Below the pieces are notes generated by a model, which searched no databases, was not told the origin of the DNA, and saw nothing but the letters and a program-made list of their open reading frames with translations. A stretch of 55,469 nt of DNA, taken from contig CAJCHO010000120.1 of assembly GCA_903970145.1 (NCBI GenBank), forward strand, positions 1 through 55,469, written 5' to 3'. Within the stretch, counting starts at the first letter, position 1; each line of letters begins with the position of its first letter. Origin of the DNA: Mycobacteriaceae bacterium (lineage in GTDB: Bacteria; Pseudomonadota; Gammaproteobacteria; Burkholderiales; Burkholderiaceae_D). The translations under genes were made by a program, and so were the position numbers. Below, piece after piece: positions 26,648 to 35,275 of this stretch.

Positions 26648-27028
26648 CAGAATTTCTCCAGTAAGTGTTCATATTGAATGCCGGCGATCCGTGCTGCTGG
26701 CATCCGTCAGGGCTTGATCCGCTCTCACGAATTTGCGTTGCACGCGTTGCGCTTGCCCGCGACTCGCGAGGGTGCCAATTCAGTCTAGCCCTGCTTGGCT
26801 GCGCAGGTGATTACAATGGTGTAATGCCCGCGCAATCACAGCGTAATCTGCCCGCACGCGTCGAAGTAGCGATTAGGCGGCTGTGTGCGGTCCAGTGACG
26901 AAAAAATTTCTAATGCCAGTGCTTGGCTGATGACGGCTCGCCCTGGCCGGTGTCGAGGGCGCAGCGGCCCGCTCCTGGATGCGCAAGGTGCAGCGCGCGG
27001 TGGGGCATGACTTCGTCTCGGGGACTTC
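26648..27028. other. 381-bp divergent region between secreted protein and chorismate mutase
   Basis: No gene is supported. It holds the two promoters. One perfect inverted repeat, ATTACA-ATGG-TGTAAT at 26810-26825, may be a regulator site. Confidence 0.5.
26810..26825. promoter_or_regulatory. Candidate operator ATTACA-N4-TGTAAT
   Basis: Two 6-bp arms are exact reverse complements around ATGG. AT-rich arms in a GC-rich genome are unlikely by chance to be this symmetric. It lies about 200 bp before the chorismate mutase gene and 165 bp before the divergent small gene. The regulator is unknown. Confidence 0.35.
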
Positions 27029-27589
27029 ATGGATAAATGCTGGCGCGCAACTGTTTGCCTTGTTCTGGTTCTGACAGGTATCGCTGACCGGGCGATGGCG
27101 GCCTCGGATCCGCGCCAATTGATCGAGAGCGCTGGCCGGCGTCTGGCGCTTGCGCCGGTGGTGGCACACGCGAAGTGGGTCAGTGGCCAGGCGATTGAGG
27201 ATGTGGCGCGCGAGAATCAAGTCATCGGCAACGCAGTCCATGAAAGCGGCTCCACAGGTTTGGATGCGCAGGTGGTACGCGCATTCTTCGCCGACCAGAT
27301 CCTCGCCAGCAAGCTCGTCCAGATTCATCTGATGGCCCAGTGGCGGCGCGGCGAGGCTCTGCCAGAAGGGCCGGTGCCGGATCTGGCGCACACGGTGCGA
27401 CCAGAGCTTGACGAGCTGCAACACCAGCTCATCCTCGGCTTGTCGCAGAACTCAGCCCTGCAAAGAGATTCCGGCTGTCGTCTTACGATCGCCGTCGCCC
27501 TCCAGCATTACGCTGACGAACGCAAGCTAGATGAATGGTTGCGCGGCGTACTGGACATCGCGTTCAGTCATTTTTGCATCGGTCCCTGA
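27029..27589 (+). CDS. Secreted chorismate mutase (AroQ gamma type)
   Basis: 186 residues with a signal peptide ending around DRAMA|AS. The mature helical protein fits the exported gamma subclass of AroQ: RLALAPVVAHAKWVSGQAIED with the catalytic-region Arg and Lys, then ARENQVI, then ALVVRAFF-like DAQVVRAFFADQILASKLVQ. Chorismate mutase turns chorismate into prephenate in phenylalanine/tyrosine synthesis, but the gamma type is sent to the periplasm or outside, where its role is unclear. Two cysteines could form the disulfide known in this subclass (DSGCR and HFCIG). The next gene, paralogue B of an unknown family, starts 40 bp later and may share the transcript. Confidence 0.82.
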   Translation: MDKCWRATVCLVLVLTGIADRAMAASDPRQLIESAGRRLALAPVVAHAKWVSGQAIEDVARENQVIGNAVHESGSTGLDAQVVRAFFADQILASKLVQIHLMAQWRRGEALPEGPVPDLAHTVRPELDELQHQLILGLSQNSALQRDSGCRLTIAVALQHYADERKLDEWLRGVLDIAFSHFCIGP

Positions 27590-27629
27590 GCATGGAGAGT
27601 GCCATGCGCAATGCGACAGGGAGGTAGCC

Positions 27630-28049
27630 TTGAGGACCGGATTCAGCGCCCACGGACGAATCGATGTGTCGCACATCGGCCAGGTATTTGTCGCCGAGGT
27701 CGAGGGACCCTGGAATGAAGAATTGACCAAGTCATGGATCGCCCAGCTCTTGCCCTTGCTGACCGAACTCTCCCATGCTGGTCCGATTGCCGGCATCACC
27801 GTATTTCGCCGATCTATGCTCTTCACACCCGAGTCCCTGCAACTGATGAAGCGGGCTGCCGCATCCGGAGCGCGCGAGTTCCCTATCGTTGCGGTCGCCC
27901 ACGTGATCGATCAGACCGTGGAGGGGGCGGACCTGATGGCGCCGGTACTGGCCGAGTATGATCGCCAGCTCTGGCCCGTTCAGCGCTTTGCGCATTTCGC
28001 GCAGGCGCTGCGCTGGATAGAGAGCCAGCTTGCCCTCCAGCGTCGGTGA
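27630..28049 (+). CDS. Unrecognised small protein, paralogue B of a three-member family
   Basis: 139 residues from the TTG at 27630, which has GGGAGG five bases upstream. The upstream-extended frame has no support. Opens FSAHGRIDVSHIGQVFVAEV, then EGPWNEELTKSW, FRRSMLFTPESLQLM, AHVIDQTVEGADLM and a C-terminal FAQALRWIESQLA. These line up with the genes at 22625 and 43438 (HGR, EGPFN/W, TPE, VEG-LM, and an EA/AL-W/F helix end). It is cytoplasmic by sequence and possibly STAS-like. It follows the chorismate mutase gene closely and precedes a GNAT gene, so a three-gene transcript is possible. Confidence 0.72.
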   Translation: MRTGFSAHGRIDVSHIGQVFVAEVEGPWNEELTKSWIAQLLPLLTELSHAGPIAGITVFRRSMLFTPESLQLMKRAAASGAREFPIVAVAHVIDQTVEGADLMAPVLAEYDRQLWPVQRFAHFAQALRWIESQLALQRR

Positions 28050-28101
28050 GGGGGGTGGAGACCCAGCTTCGCGCCCGCGCGGTCGCTTGCAAGTCGCTAC
28101 A

Positions 28102-28560
28102 ATGCTTCGAATGAAAGCAATCGTTCGCAAGGCTGATCGCAGCGACCTGGATGATCTCGCGGTCATGTTTGATCAATACCGGCAGTTTTACGAACAGCCG
28201 GCCGACGCCGAGCGCGCCCGCAGCTACCTGGTAGCGCGCATGACCCAAGGCGAGTCGGTATTGCTGATTGCCCGGGACGAGAGCGGCATGGCGCTGGGAT
28301 TTTGTCAGCTCTATCCAAGCTACTGTTCGGTTGCGACGGCCGCAATCTGGGTGCTCTATGATTTATTTGTCACCGAGAATGCCCGTCGCCACGGTGTGGC
28401 GGGGGCGTTGATGGAGCTCGCCGAGGATCTCGCCCGGAAAAGCGGCGCGGCCCGCCTCGATCTCTCTACGGCCCGCAGCAATGCCAAGGCGCAGGCCCTC
28501 TATGAGTCGCGCGGCTGGGTGCGCGATGAGGTATTCCTGGTCTACAGCCTGTCGTTTTGA
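28102..28560 (+). CDS. GNAT-family N-acetyltransferase
   Basis: 152 residues from the ATG at 28102 (ATG at 28111 is also possible). The acetyl-CoA-binding fold is seen in the order IVRKADRSDLDDL, the beta-4 strand IWVLYDLFVTENARR, the motif-A loop RRHGVAGALMELAEDLAR and the end LYESRGW. The glycine-poor loop (RRHGVAGALM) still fits the R/QxxGxG/A pyrophosphate motif. The acceptor could be a small amine or a protein N-terminus, and cannot be told. It sits 52 bp after paralogue B on the same strand. Confidence 0.88.
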   Translation: MLRMKAIVRKADRSDLDDLAVMFDQYRQFYEQPADAERARSYLVARMTQGESVLLIARDESGMALGFCQLYPSYCSVATAAIWVLYDLFVTENARRHGVAGALMELAEDLARKSGAARLDLSTARSNAKAQALYESRGWVRDEVFLVYSLSF

Positions 28561-28690
28561 AGGCGGCACGCGTCAAGCTCGGGCGCTCGTCACGGATTTT
28601 TCGCATTCAAGGCGCAACAATGGACGCTCGCACGATTACCTGTGCGACTTGCGACGCACGGGAACCAGTCTGTCATCCAGAGGAATAGCC

Positions 28691-29884
28691 ATGCCGAGAA
28701 AGCCAGCTGCGAAGAAACCTAGCGCACCGGAGGGATTGCGCCGACATCACAAACATATCGCCCTGGTACTGCAAGGTGGGGGTGCGCTGGGCGCCTACCA
28801 GGCAGGCGTTTACGAGGAGCTTTTCAGCACGCGCTATCAGCCGGACTGGATCGCGGGTGTGTCAATTGGTGCCATCAATGCGGCGCTGATTGCCGGCAAT
28901 CCGCCGGCGCGCCGGATAGAGCGGCTTTCGGAATTCTGGCATCTGGTGTCCTCAGGCGTGGGACACGTGGCTACGCACCTCTCGCAGTCACCGTGGATGG
29001 ATCCCGAGGGCTCGTTCACTCAGCCACGCAGCGCTTTCAACCAGTTCTCGGCGATGTGGTCGGCCGTGCTTGGCATACCCGGGTTCTATCGTCCGCGCGT
29101 ACCTCCGGCCTGGTTTCAACCGGACGGAGCGCCCGGTGCATTGAGCATCTACGATACGGCGCCACTGCGCGAAACGCTTCTGGAGTTGATCGACTTTGAT
29201 CTCATCAACAGCAAGAAGGTGCGCCTGTCGGTCGGCGCCGTCAACGTGACCACCGGCAACTCCGAATACTTCGATAATTTCGAGCGCACTATCGGCCCGG
29301 AGCACATTATGGCCAGCGGCGCCTTGCCCCCGGCATTTGCGCCAGTGGTGATCGATGGGCAGGCCTACTGGGATGGTGGCATCGTCTCGAACACGCCCCT
29401 GCAATACGTGCTCGATTCGCGCAGCGATGACAGCCTGATGGCGGTCCAGGTGGATCTGTTTAGCGCGCGCGGCGTGCTGCCAGCCAACCTGTCCCAAGTC
29501 CAGCAGCGGCAGAAGGACATCCTCTACTCGAGTCGAACCCGCTATAACGCCAACATGGCCGCTCAGGTCGCCAACTCACGCAAAGCCTTGCGCGAGCTGC
29601 TGGCGGCACTCCCGACCAATCTCAAGCGCGGCCTGGATGCGCAAACCCTGGCAGAGATCAACCGCAGCGCGCCGACCGATATCGTTCACCTGATATACCG
29701 GCAAAAGACTTATGAGCTCGAATCCAAGGACTACGAGTTTTCACGGGTCTCGGTGATGGAGCACTGGCAGGCCGGGCAGCGCGACATGCGCGATACGATC
29801 ACCCACCCGGACTGGCTGAGCTCAGTGGGGATTGACGATGGTGTTACTCAGTACGATCTGACGCGCCATACCAGACCTGTATGA
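28691..29884 (+). CDS. Patatin-like phospholipase with DUF3734 tail
   Basis: 397 residues from the ATG at 28691, with AGAGGA upstream. Patatin signature: glycine-rich oxyanion loop VLQGGGALGAYQAGVYEEL, nucleophile elbow GVSIGAINAA (Ser58) and catalytic Asp in YWDGGIVSNTPL (Asp228). Together these give a Ser-Asp dyad acyl hydrolase. The C-terminal 90 residues (SRTRYNANMA, LIYRQKTYELESKDYEFSR) match the DUF3734 extension of cytoplasmic bacterial patatins. There is no signal peptide. The basic, Lys/Pro-rich N-terminus is unordered. It is likely to cleave phospholipids or other acyl esters, possibly polyhydroxybutyrate-related ones in some relatives. Confidence 0.92.
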   Translation: MPRKPAAKKPSAPEGLRRHHKHIALVLQGGGALGAYQAGVYEELFSTRYQPDWIAGVSIGAINAALIAGNPPARRIERLSEFWHLVSSGVGHVATHLSQSPWMDPEGSFTQPRSAFNQFSAMWSAVLGIPGFYRPRVPPAWFQPDGAPGALSIYDTAPLRETLLELIDFDLINSKKVRLSVGAVNVTTGNSEYFDNFERTIGPEHIMASGALPPAFAPVVIDGQAYWDGGIVSNTPLQYVLDSRSDDSLMAVQVDLFSARGVLPANLSQVQQRQKDILYSSRTRYNANMAAQVANSRKALRELLAALPTNLKRGLDAQTLAEINRSAPTDIVHLIYRQKTYELESKDYEFSRVSVMEHWQAGQRDMRDTITHPDWLSSVGIDDGVTQYDLTRHTRPV

Positions 29885-29979
29885 CGCTGACTCGAGTCTG
29901 CGAGAAAGTGCCCAAGGAGTTATGCTTGGCAGCCAGCCTGTCCCGATGATTGGGGACTTGAGGATCAAGGAGTAGGGAG

Positions 29980-30510
29980 ATGAAGACCAAGTTTTGGCTG
30001 GCTTGCCTGGCTGCCCAGGGTCTTTGTGGCGCAGCCGCAGTCGCGCAGAGTGTCAGTGGCACTGATGTGAGTCCGATGGATTCGGTTATCAGCAGTACTC
30101 CCGCGACCGAGCGCACACGACCCTTCGGAGTGGGCGAAAAGATCGCTTACTTCGTCAATATCCGGGACGGGGACAAGGTGAAGTCGCCGTTTCGCGTTGC
30201 CTTTGCCGTTTCAGGCATTGGTGTAGCTCCGGTGCGCGCCGGTGACATACCCAACACGGGTCATCACCATATTCTGATCGACCTGCCACTGCCGGCCGAT
30301 CTGAAGGCACCCATCAAGTTCGATGCGCCAAACGAATACGAACACCAGCACTACAAGCACTTTGGTGGCGGCGAGACCGAGACGGTGCTCGATCTTCCGC
30401 CGGGACGTCATACGCTGCGCCTGTTGTTCGCGAACTACCAGCATGTTCCGTATTACATTACCTCCAAGCCGATCACCATCGAGGTTCTGCCAAGCGCTAC
30501 GCCACGCTAG
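29980..30510 (+). CDS. Exported DUF4399 protein
   Basis: 176 residues. AAGGAG precedes the ATG by ten bases. Signal peptide ends near AAAVAQS. The mature protein has the DUF4399 marks: VYFVNI-like AYFVNIRDGDKVKSPF, the histidine cluster NTGHHHILID, QHYKHFGGGETETVLDL, and GRHTLRLLFANYQHVP. The conserved His cluster suggests metal binding, but the family function is not known to me. It ends 80 bp before the M28 peptidase gene on the same strand, so the two exported proteins may be co-expressed. Confidence 0.85.
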   Translation: MKTKFWLACLAAQGLCGAAAVAQSVSGTDVSPMDSVISSTPATERTRPFGVGEKIAYFVNIRDGDKVKSPFRVAFAVSGIGVAPVRAGDIPNTGHHHILIDLPLPADLKAPIKFDAPNEYEHQHYKHFGGGETETVLDLPPGRHTLRLLFANYQHVPYYITSKPITIEVLPSATPR

Positions 30511-30590
30511 CTTCGCGCCTGCTTGCGCAGTTGCGCCTTGCGCGGCGTGCGCGCCTGAAATTCCAGTCTCTTTTTTTGCGAGTGTGTTCC

Positions 30591-32006
30591 ATGTCACGAT
30601 ATCCGGCCCCGATCCTTCTGGCTTGCCTCGCACTGGCCCCGTGCGCGCAGGCTGCCGATGATCCAATCGCAGCGCTGCCTAAGATTCGCGACGCTGCGCT
30701 GCATTCCGACTGGGCCTATGAGCGCCTGACCGATCTGACCGACCTGATAGGGGCACGCCTGGCGGGCTCGCCCGGCGCGCAGGCAGCGGTCCAGCAACTC
30801 GCTGCGGCCTTGCGCCACGAGGGCATCTCGGTGACGCTCGACCCCGTAATGGTTCCCCATTGGGTGCGTGGCGTGGAGCGCGCCGAGCTGGTGGGCTACA
30901 AGGACCGGCCCGCGGGGATCAGCCAGCGCATCGTGCTGACGGCCCTCGGTAGCTCGTCCGCAACACCGGAGGACGGACTGACCGCGCAGGTGCTGGTGAT
31001 TCACGACTTCGAAGAGCTCGCGCGCCGTGCCAGCGAGGTCAAGGGCAAGATCGTTCTCTACACGGGGGCATTCGACAAGGATCTTGCGGAGAACGGCTAT
31101 GCGGGTCCGGGCTACGGCCAAGCGGGGCGGTATCGCTTTATCGGTCCGGCCAAAGCGGCGGCCCTTGGCGCTAGCGCCGTGCTGGTACGTTCAGTCGGAA
31201 CCGCCGATTTCCGGATTCCGCACACCGGTGCAACGCTATTTGGAGACACCACTCCGATTCCCGCTGCGGCGGTCACCACCGAAGATGCGCTACTGATCGA
31301 GCGCCTCGCGCGACGCGGAGAGCCGGTCACCATGCACCTCACTCTGACCCCGCAGACATTGCCGGATGTCGAGAGTGCCAATGTTATTGGCGAAATCCCG
31401 GGAAGCGACCCAGGGGCCGGAGTCGTAGTGGTTTCCGGTCACGTTGATGCCTGGGATTTGGCGCAGGGCGCAACCGACGATGGCGTCGGAGTCATCGCGG
31501 CCATGGCCAGCCTGAAGATCCTGCACGACTTGCACCTGGAGCCGCGCCGCACCATCCGTTTCATTGGCTGGATGAACGAGGAAAATGGCTCACGCGGGCG
31601 GCTGGGCTATACCAAGTTGCACGGTGAGGAGTTTGCAAGGCATGTCGCTGCCATTGAAAGCGACTTCGGCGGTGGGCGCCCGCTCGGTATTACCACCAAC
31701 GTTCCCAAGGAAGGTGCCAGCGCGATCCAGAAAATGCTGACTGTTCTCGAGCCGCTGGGTGCGACGGTCCTGCAACGGGTGGACGGCAATCTAGGCTCCG
31801 ACCTCGCAGACATGGAGAGCAAGGGCGTGCCAGTCTTCGAGCCCCTCGTCGACGGACGGCACTATTTCGATTATCACCACACACCCGCGGATACGCTCGA
31901 CAAGGTCGATCAGGACAATCTGCGGCGCCAGGTTGCAGTTCTAGCAGTCCTCGCTTATTACCTCGCCAACCTGGATCCCGCACCTCCGCGCCTGGCCACC
32001 CCCTGA
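30591..32006 (+). CDS. M28-family zinc metallopeptidase, exported
   Basis: 471 residues from the ATG at 30591, which begins a signal peptide cleaved near CAQA|AD. A PA-type inserted domain (around HDFEELARRASEVKGKIV) precedes the M28 catalytic core. Di-zinc ligands fit SGHVDAWD (His), GATDDGVG (bridging Asp), NEENGSRG (catalytic Glu plus ligand Glu), ESDFGGG (Asp) and YHHTPADT (His). Members are aminopeptidases or carboxypeptidases that trim extracellular peptides. The related plasma glutamate carboxypeptidase group has this PA-M28 layout. It converges on yaeQ with 15 bp between the stops. Confidence 0.93.
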   Translation: MSRYPAPILLACLALAPCAQAADDPIAALPKIRDAALHSDWAYERLTDLTDLIGARLAGSPGAQAAVQQLAAALRHEGISVTLDPVMVPHWVRGVERAELVGYKDRPAGISQRIVLTALGSSSATPEDGLTAQVLVIHDFEELARRASEVKGKIVLYTGAFDKDLAENGYAGPGYGQAGRYRFIGPAKAAALGASAVLVRSVGTADFRIPHTGATLFGDTTPIPAAAVTTEDALLIERLARRGEPVTMHLTLTPQTLPDVESANVIGEIPGSDPGAGVVVVSGHVDAWDLAQGATDDGVGVIAAMASLKILHDLHLEPRRTIRFIGWMNEENGSRGRLGYTKLHGEEFARHVAAIESDFGGGRPLGITTNVPKEGASAIQKMLTVLEPLGATVLQRVDGNLGSDLADMESKGVPVFEPLVDGRHYFDYHHTPADTLDKVDQDNLRRQVAVLAVLAYYLANLDPAPPRLATP

Positions 32007-32021
32007 TCGAGTCCGAAAGAT

Positions 32022-32567
32022 TCACTCGCCGGTCATGTGGACCACGGGCGAGGTCTGCACGGTCGCCTCGCCCAGACTCATCCAGATCTCGCCTTCCTGA
32101 ACCATCACCTGGACGGCGAGGTTGCGCTGGGCGAGTGCGGCGATTCCGAGCGTGAAGTCGCTAGCCAGCTCGACCACGCGCAGGTTGGACAGGCGCATCA
32201 GAAGAGCGCTGTTCTGAGTCCACCAGAGCGTCGCTGCGCGTCCTCCGTAGGTATACAGCACCACCCGATCAGCGCGACCGCACGCGCGCCGCAAAAGGCG
32301 CTCGTCAGGTAAGCCCACTTCGATCCACAGGCGCAGCCGGCCGTCCAGATCGTGCTGCCAGGCAGTGGCCTCGTCCTCACTGGAGATGCCCCGGCCGAAC
32401 GCGAGACCTTCGTTCAGATGCAGCGCATAAGCGAGAAGGCGTACCAACAGGCGCTCTTCCGTTTCAGAAGGATGACGCGCCAGCGACAGGCTGACTGTTT
32501 CGAAATGGGCTCGATCGAGATCGTTGACCTGCAATTCGATCTTGTAGATGGTGGCACGCAGGGCCAT
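32022..32567 (-). CDS. yaeQ: YaeQ-family protein
   Basis: 181 residues, full length for the family. Typical marks are MALRATIYKIELQVNDLDR at the start, then HPSETEERLLVRLLAYAL, LAFGRGIS, LWIEVGLPDERLLRRAC and RVVLYTYGG. The YaeQ fold is an alpha/beta structure related to PD-(D/E)XK nucleases (Glu and Asp in the first half, Glu in WIEVG). The cellular role is unsettled; suppression of rfaH loss has been reported for the E. coli protein. Last gene of a minus-strand run with ychJ, a 59-aa gene and yaiI. Confidence 0.93.
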   Translation of the reverse strand: MALRATIYKIELQVNDLDRAHFETVSLSLARHPSETEERLLVRLLAYALHLNEGLAFGRGISSEDEATAWQHDLDGRLRLWIEVGLPDERLLRRACGRADRVVLYTYGGRAATLWWTQNSALLMRLSNLRVVELASDFTLGIAALAQRNLAVQVMVQEGEIWMSLGEATVQTSPVVHMTGE

Positions 32568-32615
32568 CGCAATTCCCGACAGATGAATGCTCCACGAACT
32601 CGGAGCGCGCCCATT

Positions 32616-33050
32616 CTAAGCGATCACAGTCGCGCCCGGTGTCCCCGCGTCGATGATGCCCTCCCGATAAAACCAGCGAGCGTCGATGCGCTCGAAGCGG
32701 CTGCATTCAGTGAGGGTGTGCGCGCGGCCGCCGATCCGGTAGACCGCGCGAAAACTGACGGTGCCGCAGTTCTCGCCAGGCCCAACCGGTGGCGCCGAGA
32801 TGACTTCAAGACGGATCCATTGCTGATCCGCCGATAGGACAAGCTCGCCCGGACGTGTCTCTGGGTGCCAGGTCATAAGCAGATAGGGCGCAAGGCCCAG
32901 CGCGAACGCGCTGTAGCGCGAACGCATCAGGGTCTCCGGGCTCGGCGGCAGCAGGGACTCGTGATGGTAGGGCGCGCAACACACGGTGTATTCGAGCGCG
33001 CTGCCACAAGGACACGCACCCCTAGCAACGGGTCGCCTATTTTTTCTCAA
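32616..33050 (-). CDS. ychJ: UPF0225 (YchJ-like) SEC-C protein
   Basis: 144 residues from a TTG at 33050. The open frame extends further upstream only because it runs antisense-like through the preceding gene, and that part has no family match. The N-terminus holds a SEC-C zinc motif, CPCGS...YTVCCAPYH, a CxC...CC set binding one zinc. The YchJ core follows: LMRSRYSAFALGLAPYLLMTWHPETRP, then TVSFRAVYR and ECSRFERIDARWFYREG. The function is unknown. The start lies 14 bp inside the upstream 59-aa gene, which suggests coupled translation. Confidence 0.85.
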   Translation of the reverse strand: MRKNRRPVARGACPCGSALEYTVCCAPYHHESLLPPSPETLMRSRYSAFALGLAPYLLMTWHPETRPGELVLSADQQWIRLEVISAPPVGPGENCGTVSFRAVYRIGGRAHTLTECSRFERIDARWFYREGIIDAGTPGATVIA

Positions 33051-33216
33051 GAGCCTGTCGCAACAGTTTGCCGACCAGACTCGTGTCGCCGGTGCCGGGA
33101 GTGCGGCGTCCCTTGGCCGCCGTCGTGGCCGCGCCAAACTTGTTCGACGTGCCCAGTCGACCCGTGCGCGCGTCAAGTTTCTTGCCCTTGAGCTTCTCAA
33201 GGTCGGTTTTTTTCAT
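33037..33216 (-). CDS. Conserved-type 59-residue basic protein
   Basis: A 59-residue frame read on the minus strand: ATG at 33216 with GGAG eight bases upstream, and TAG at 33037. It begins [19 protein letters not shown], continues [18 protein letters not shown], and ends [10 protein letters not shown]. It is rich in Lys and Arg with two likely helices. The start overlaps the yaiI stop by 4 bp (ATGA) and the end overlaps the ychJ start by 14 bp, which is strong evidence that it is a real gene in the operon. I recall similar short basic proteins in proteobacteria but know no function for them. The net charge suggests nucleic-acid or ribosome contact, as inference only. Confidence 0.8.
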   Translation of the reverse strand: MKKTDLEKLKGKKLDARTGRLGTSNKFGAATTAAKGRRTPGTGDTSLVGKLLRQALEKK

Positions 33217-33719
33217 CGGTATTCTCCGGTGGAACTCGCCTGCCCACTCGCGCGTGGCAAAGCGGCCAGCCAGCGGTCCAGCTGTCGGGCGAAGCTCTGC
33301 AGGTCGGACTGGCTCAAAGCGCTCGGGCCGCCGCTGTTTATTCCCTGGTCACGTAGCGAACTCATGAAATTGCGCAGATCGAGCAGCTCGCCAATGTTCT
33401 CGGCACTGAAAACCTCGCCGCGCGGACTGAAGGCAATGCAAGACAGGGCGAGCACTTCGCTGGCCAGGGGAATGTCCGCGGTAATGACCAGATCGCCTGC
33501 CTGTGCCTGCGCGACAATGTAATTGTCGGCCACATCAAAGCCATGCGCGACCTGGATCGAGCGCAAATGGGGTGAGGGTGGCAGCGATAGCGTTTTATTG
33601 GCCACTAGATTGGTTTGGATACCGGTACGCCGTGCTGCGCGATACAGGATCTCCTTGACTGGCTTGGGACAGGCGTCGGCGTCGACCCAGATGGTCGGAT
33701 TGGGACGGCGCTCGTTCAT
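33213..33719 (-). CDS. yaiI: YaiI/YqxD-family (UPF0178) protein
   Basis: 168 residues from the ATG at 33719, where the family match begins (an earlier ATG at 33749 adds ten unmatched residues). Marks: [57 protein letters not shown] and the Gly/Pro-rich GINSGGP. The fold is PIN-like, with the invariant Asp cluster (VDADACP, TADIPLA) expected to bind metal. A nuclease activity is possible but unproven. First gene of a four-gene minus-strand operon with overlapping starts and stops. Confidence 0.92.
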   Translation of the reverse strand: MNERRPNPTIWVDADACPKPVKEILYRAARRTGIQTNLVANKTLSLPPSPHLRSIQVAHGFDVADNYIVAQAQAGDLVITADIPLASEVLALSCIAFSPRGEVFSAENIGELLDLRNFMSSLRDQGINSGGPSALSQSDLQSFARQLDRWLAALPRASGQASSTGEYR

Positions 33720-33784
33720 GGGGGAACTTGTCTCAAGCCGCCCGCCCACCGGCCCTGGCGGGCCGTCAGGCGAGTCGCTAGAGA

Positions 33785-34849
33785 TCAGCCTGGAACCGGG
33801 CTCGGATTGTCCGAGAGCAGGGAGTCCTCAATCTCGACGCGATTGCGACCCTTGTGTTTGGCACGGTAGAGCGCCGCGTCAGCAGCGCCGATTATGCGTT
33901 CGAGCCCGAAGGCTTCCGATTCGCAGGCAGCCAGACCAATGCTGATGGTGGCGCTTAGCGAGCCGACCGGCGTGGCAATATGTTCGCTGGCTACGAAATC
34001 GCGTACCCGTTCGCACACGGCGCGGCCGGTCTCGAGATTGCAGTCGCTCAACACCGCGATGAACTCCTCACCACCAAAGCGACCCACCGAATCAAACTCG
34101 CGCACGGCACGACGCAGTCGTGTCGCGAGTTCGACCAGCACCGAATCACCTGCCTGATGGCCGTAGGTATCGTTGAGTCTCTTGAAGTCATCGACGTCGA
34201 GCATCGCGACGCACATCGGCGCACCGCGCTTGGCACGCGCCAGTTCCGCGCCGAGCAATTCGAGAATCGCCGAGCGATTCCAAAGGCGCGTGAGCCCGTC
34301 GATGGATGCCTTGCGCTTGAGTTCGTCGCATTCGCGCATCAGGTCGTCCTGGGTGTCGCTCAGGCGACCGCGCTGCAGTTCCGATTCGACCAGCGCCGCC
34401 ATGTCGCGCAACTCATCGAGCTCGCCCGGCTTGACGCTGCGTGGTGTGCGATCAATTACGCATAACGCGCCAATCCGGCTGCCATCGCTCGCGTGCAGCG
34501 GGTGCCCTGCGTAAAAGCGAATGTAGGGCTCGCCGGTTACCAGAGGATTGTCAGCAAAGCGTGGATCGGCTGCGGCATTTTCGACGACAAAGGTGTCCTC
34601 ATCGAGAATCACGTGTCCACAGAAGGAAACTTCGCGCGATGTCTCCTTGATCTCGGTGCCGTGTGCCGATTTGAACCACTGGCACTTCTCGGCGACGAGA
34701 CTGACGAGGGCGATGGGCGTGCCCATCAGGCGCGCGGCGATTCGGGTGATGCGATCGTAACGCTCCTCCGCAGGCGTGAACAATATGTTCATCGCGCGCA
34801 GGGCAGTCAGGCGCGTTGATTCGTCCGGCGGAATCACTGGGGCTTGCAT
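33785..34849 (-). CDS. GAF-domain diguanylate cyclase
   Basis: 354 residues, soluble. GAF domain at about residues 20-165 ([23 protein letters not shown] in its core, CVIDRTPR at its end), then a coiled-coil linker, then GGDEF from about 185 (DGLTRLWNR). Substrate region [18 protein letters not shown] and active site GGEEF at 259-263. The I-site REFD is in the correct place, five residues before it. All parts for c-di-GMP synthesis with product control are present. The GAF type is the one found in many free-living proteobacterial cyclases that sense a small ligand. It starts 427 bp from the divergent GNAT gene. Confidence 0.93.
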   Translation of the reverse strand: MQAPVIPPDESTRLTALRAMNILFTPAEERYDRITRIAARLMGTPIALVSLVAEKCQWFKSAHGTEIKETSREVSFCGHVILDEDTFVVENAAADPRFADNPLVTGEPYIRFYAGHPLHASDGSRIGALCVIDRTPRSVKPGELDELRDMAALVESELQRGRLSDTQDDLMRECDELKRKASIDGLTRLWNRSAILELLGAELARAKRGAPMCVAMLDVDDFKRLNDTYGHQAGDSVLVELATRLRRAVREFDSVGRFGGEEFIAVLSDCNLETGRAVCERVRDFVASEHIATPVGSLSATISIGLAACESEAFGLERIIGAADAALYRAKHKGRNRVEIEDSLLSDNPSPVPG

Positions 34850-35275
34850 CAGTTACATCCCTCCATCGCAGCCCAGGCAGTGGGGCCTGGGCGCCGGCTG
34901 GACTTTCCACTTGCGGGGCGGCGCCTTATAGGTATCTGGGCCGAACCCAGCTTGTCCGACTCGGTTGCGCCATTAGACCTTGGATTGTAATGGTCTTTTT
35001 GTCCCGACTACACCACCTAGTAGTCCGAAAGAACCGCGCGATGTCCCAAACATTGCAATAAAGCCACATTCGAGTCGTCCCGCTACGGTCGTGCGCCCCG
35101 GTATTGGACGCCTAAGGGGTCCCGCCCGGGACGCGCCCCCGGTCGAAGATTGTGCACCGGAATCGGGCAGGGGTCCGGGATTCCGGGGATGCAATAGGAG
35201 GGATAGGTTCGGTAACCCGCTCGGAAACGGTAGGATCCTAGGCCACCTTATCCCCAAAGAGCACCCGGATCTCCC
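34850..35275. other. 426-bp divergent region without a recognisable gene
   Basis: Lies between the GAF-cyclase (leftward) and GNAT (rightward) genes. Short reading frames have no family-like sequence. Small inverted repeats occur (GCCCAGG/CCTGGGC near 34873-34894, GTCCC/GGGAC near 35119-35132). I could not match them to a known riboswitch. Confidence 0.5.
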
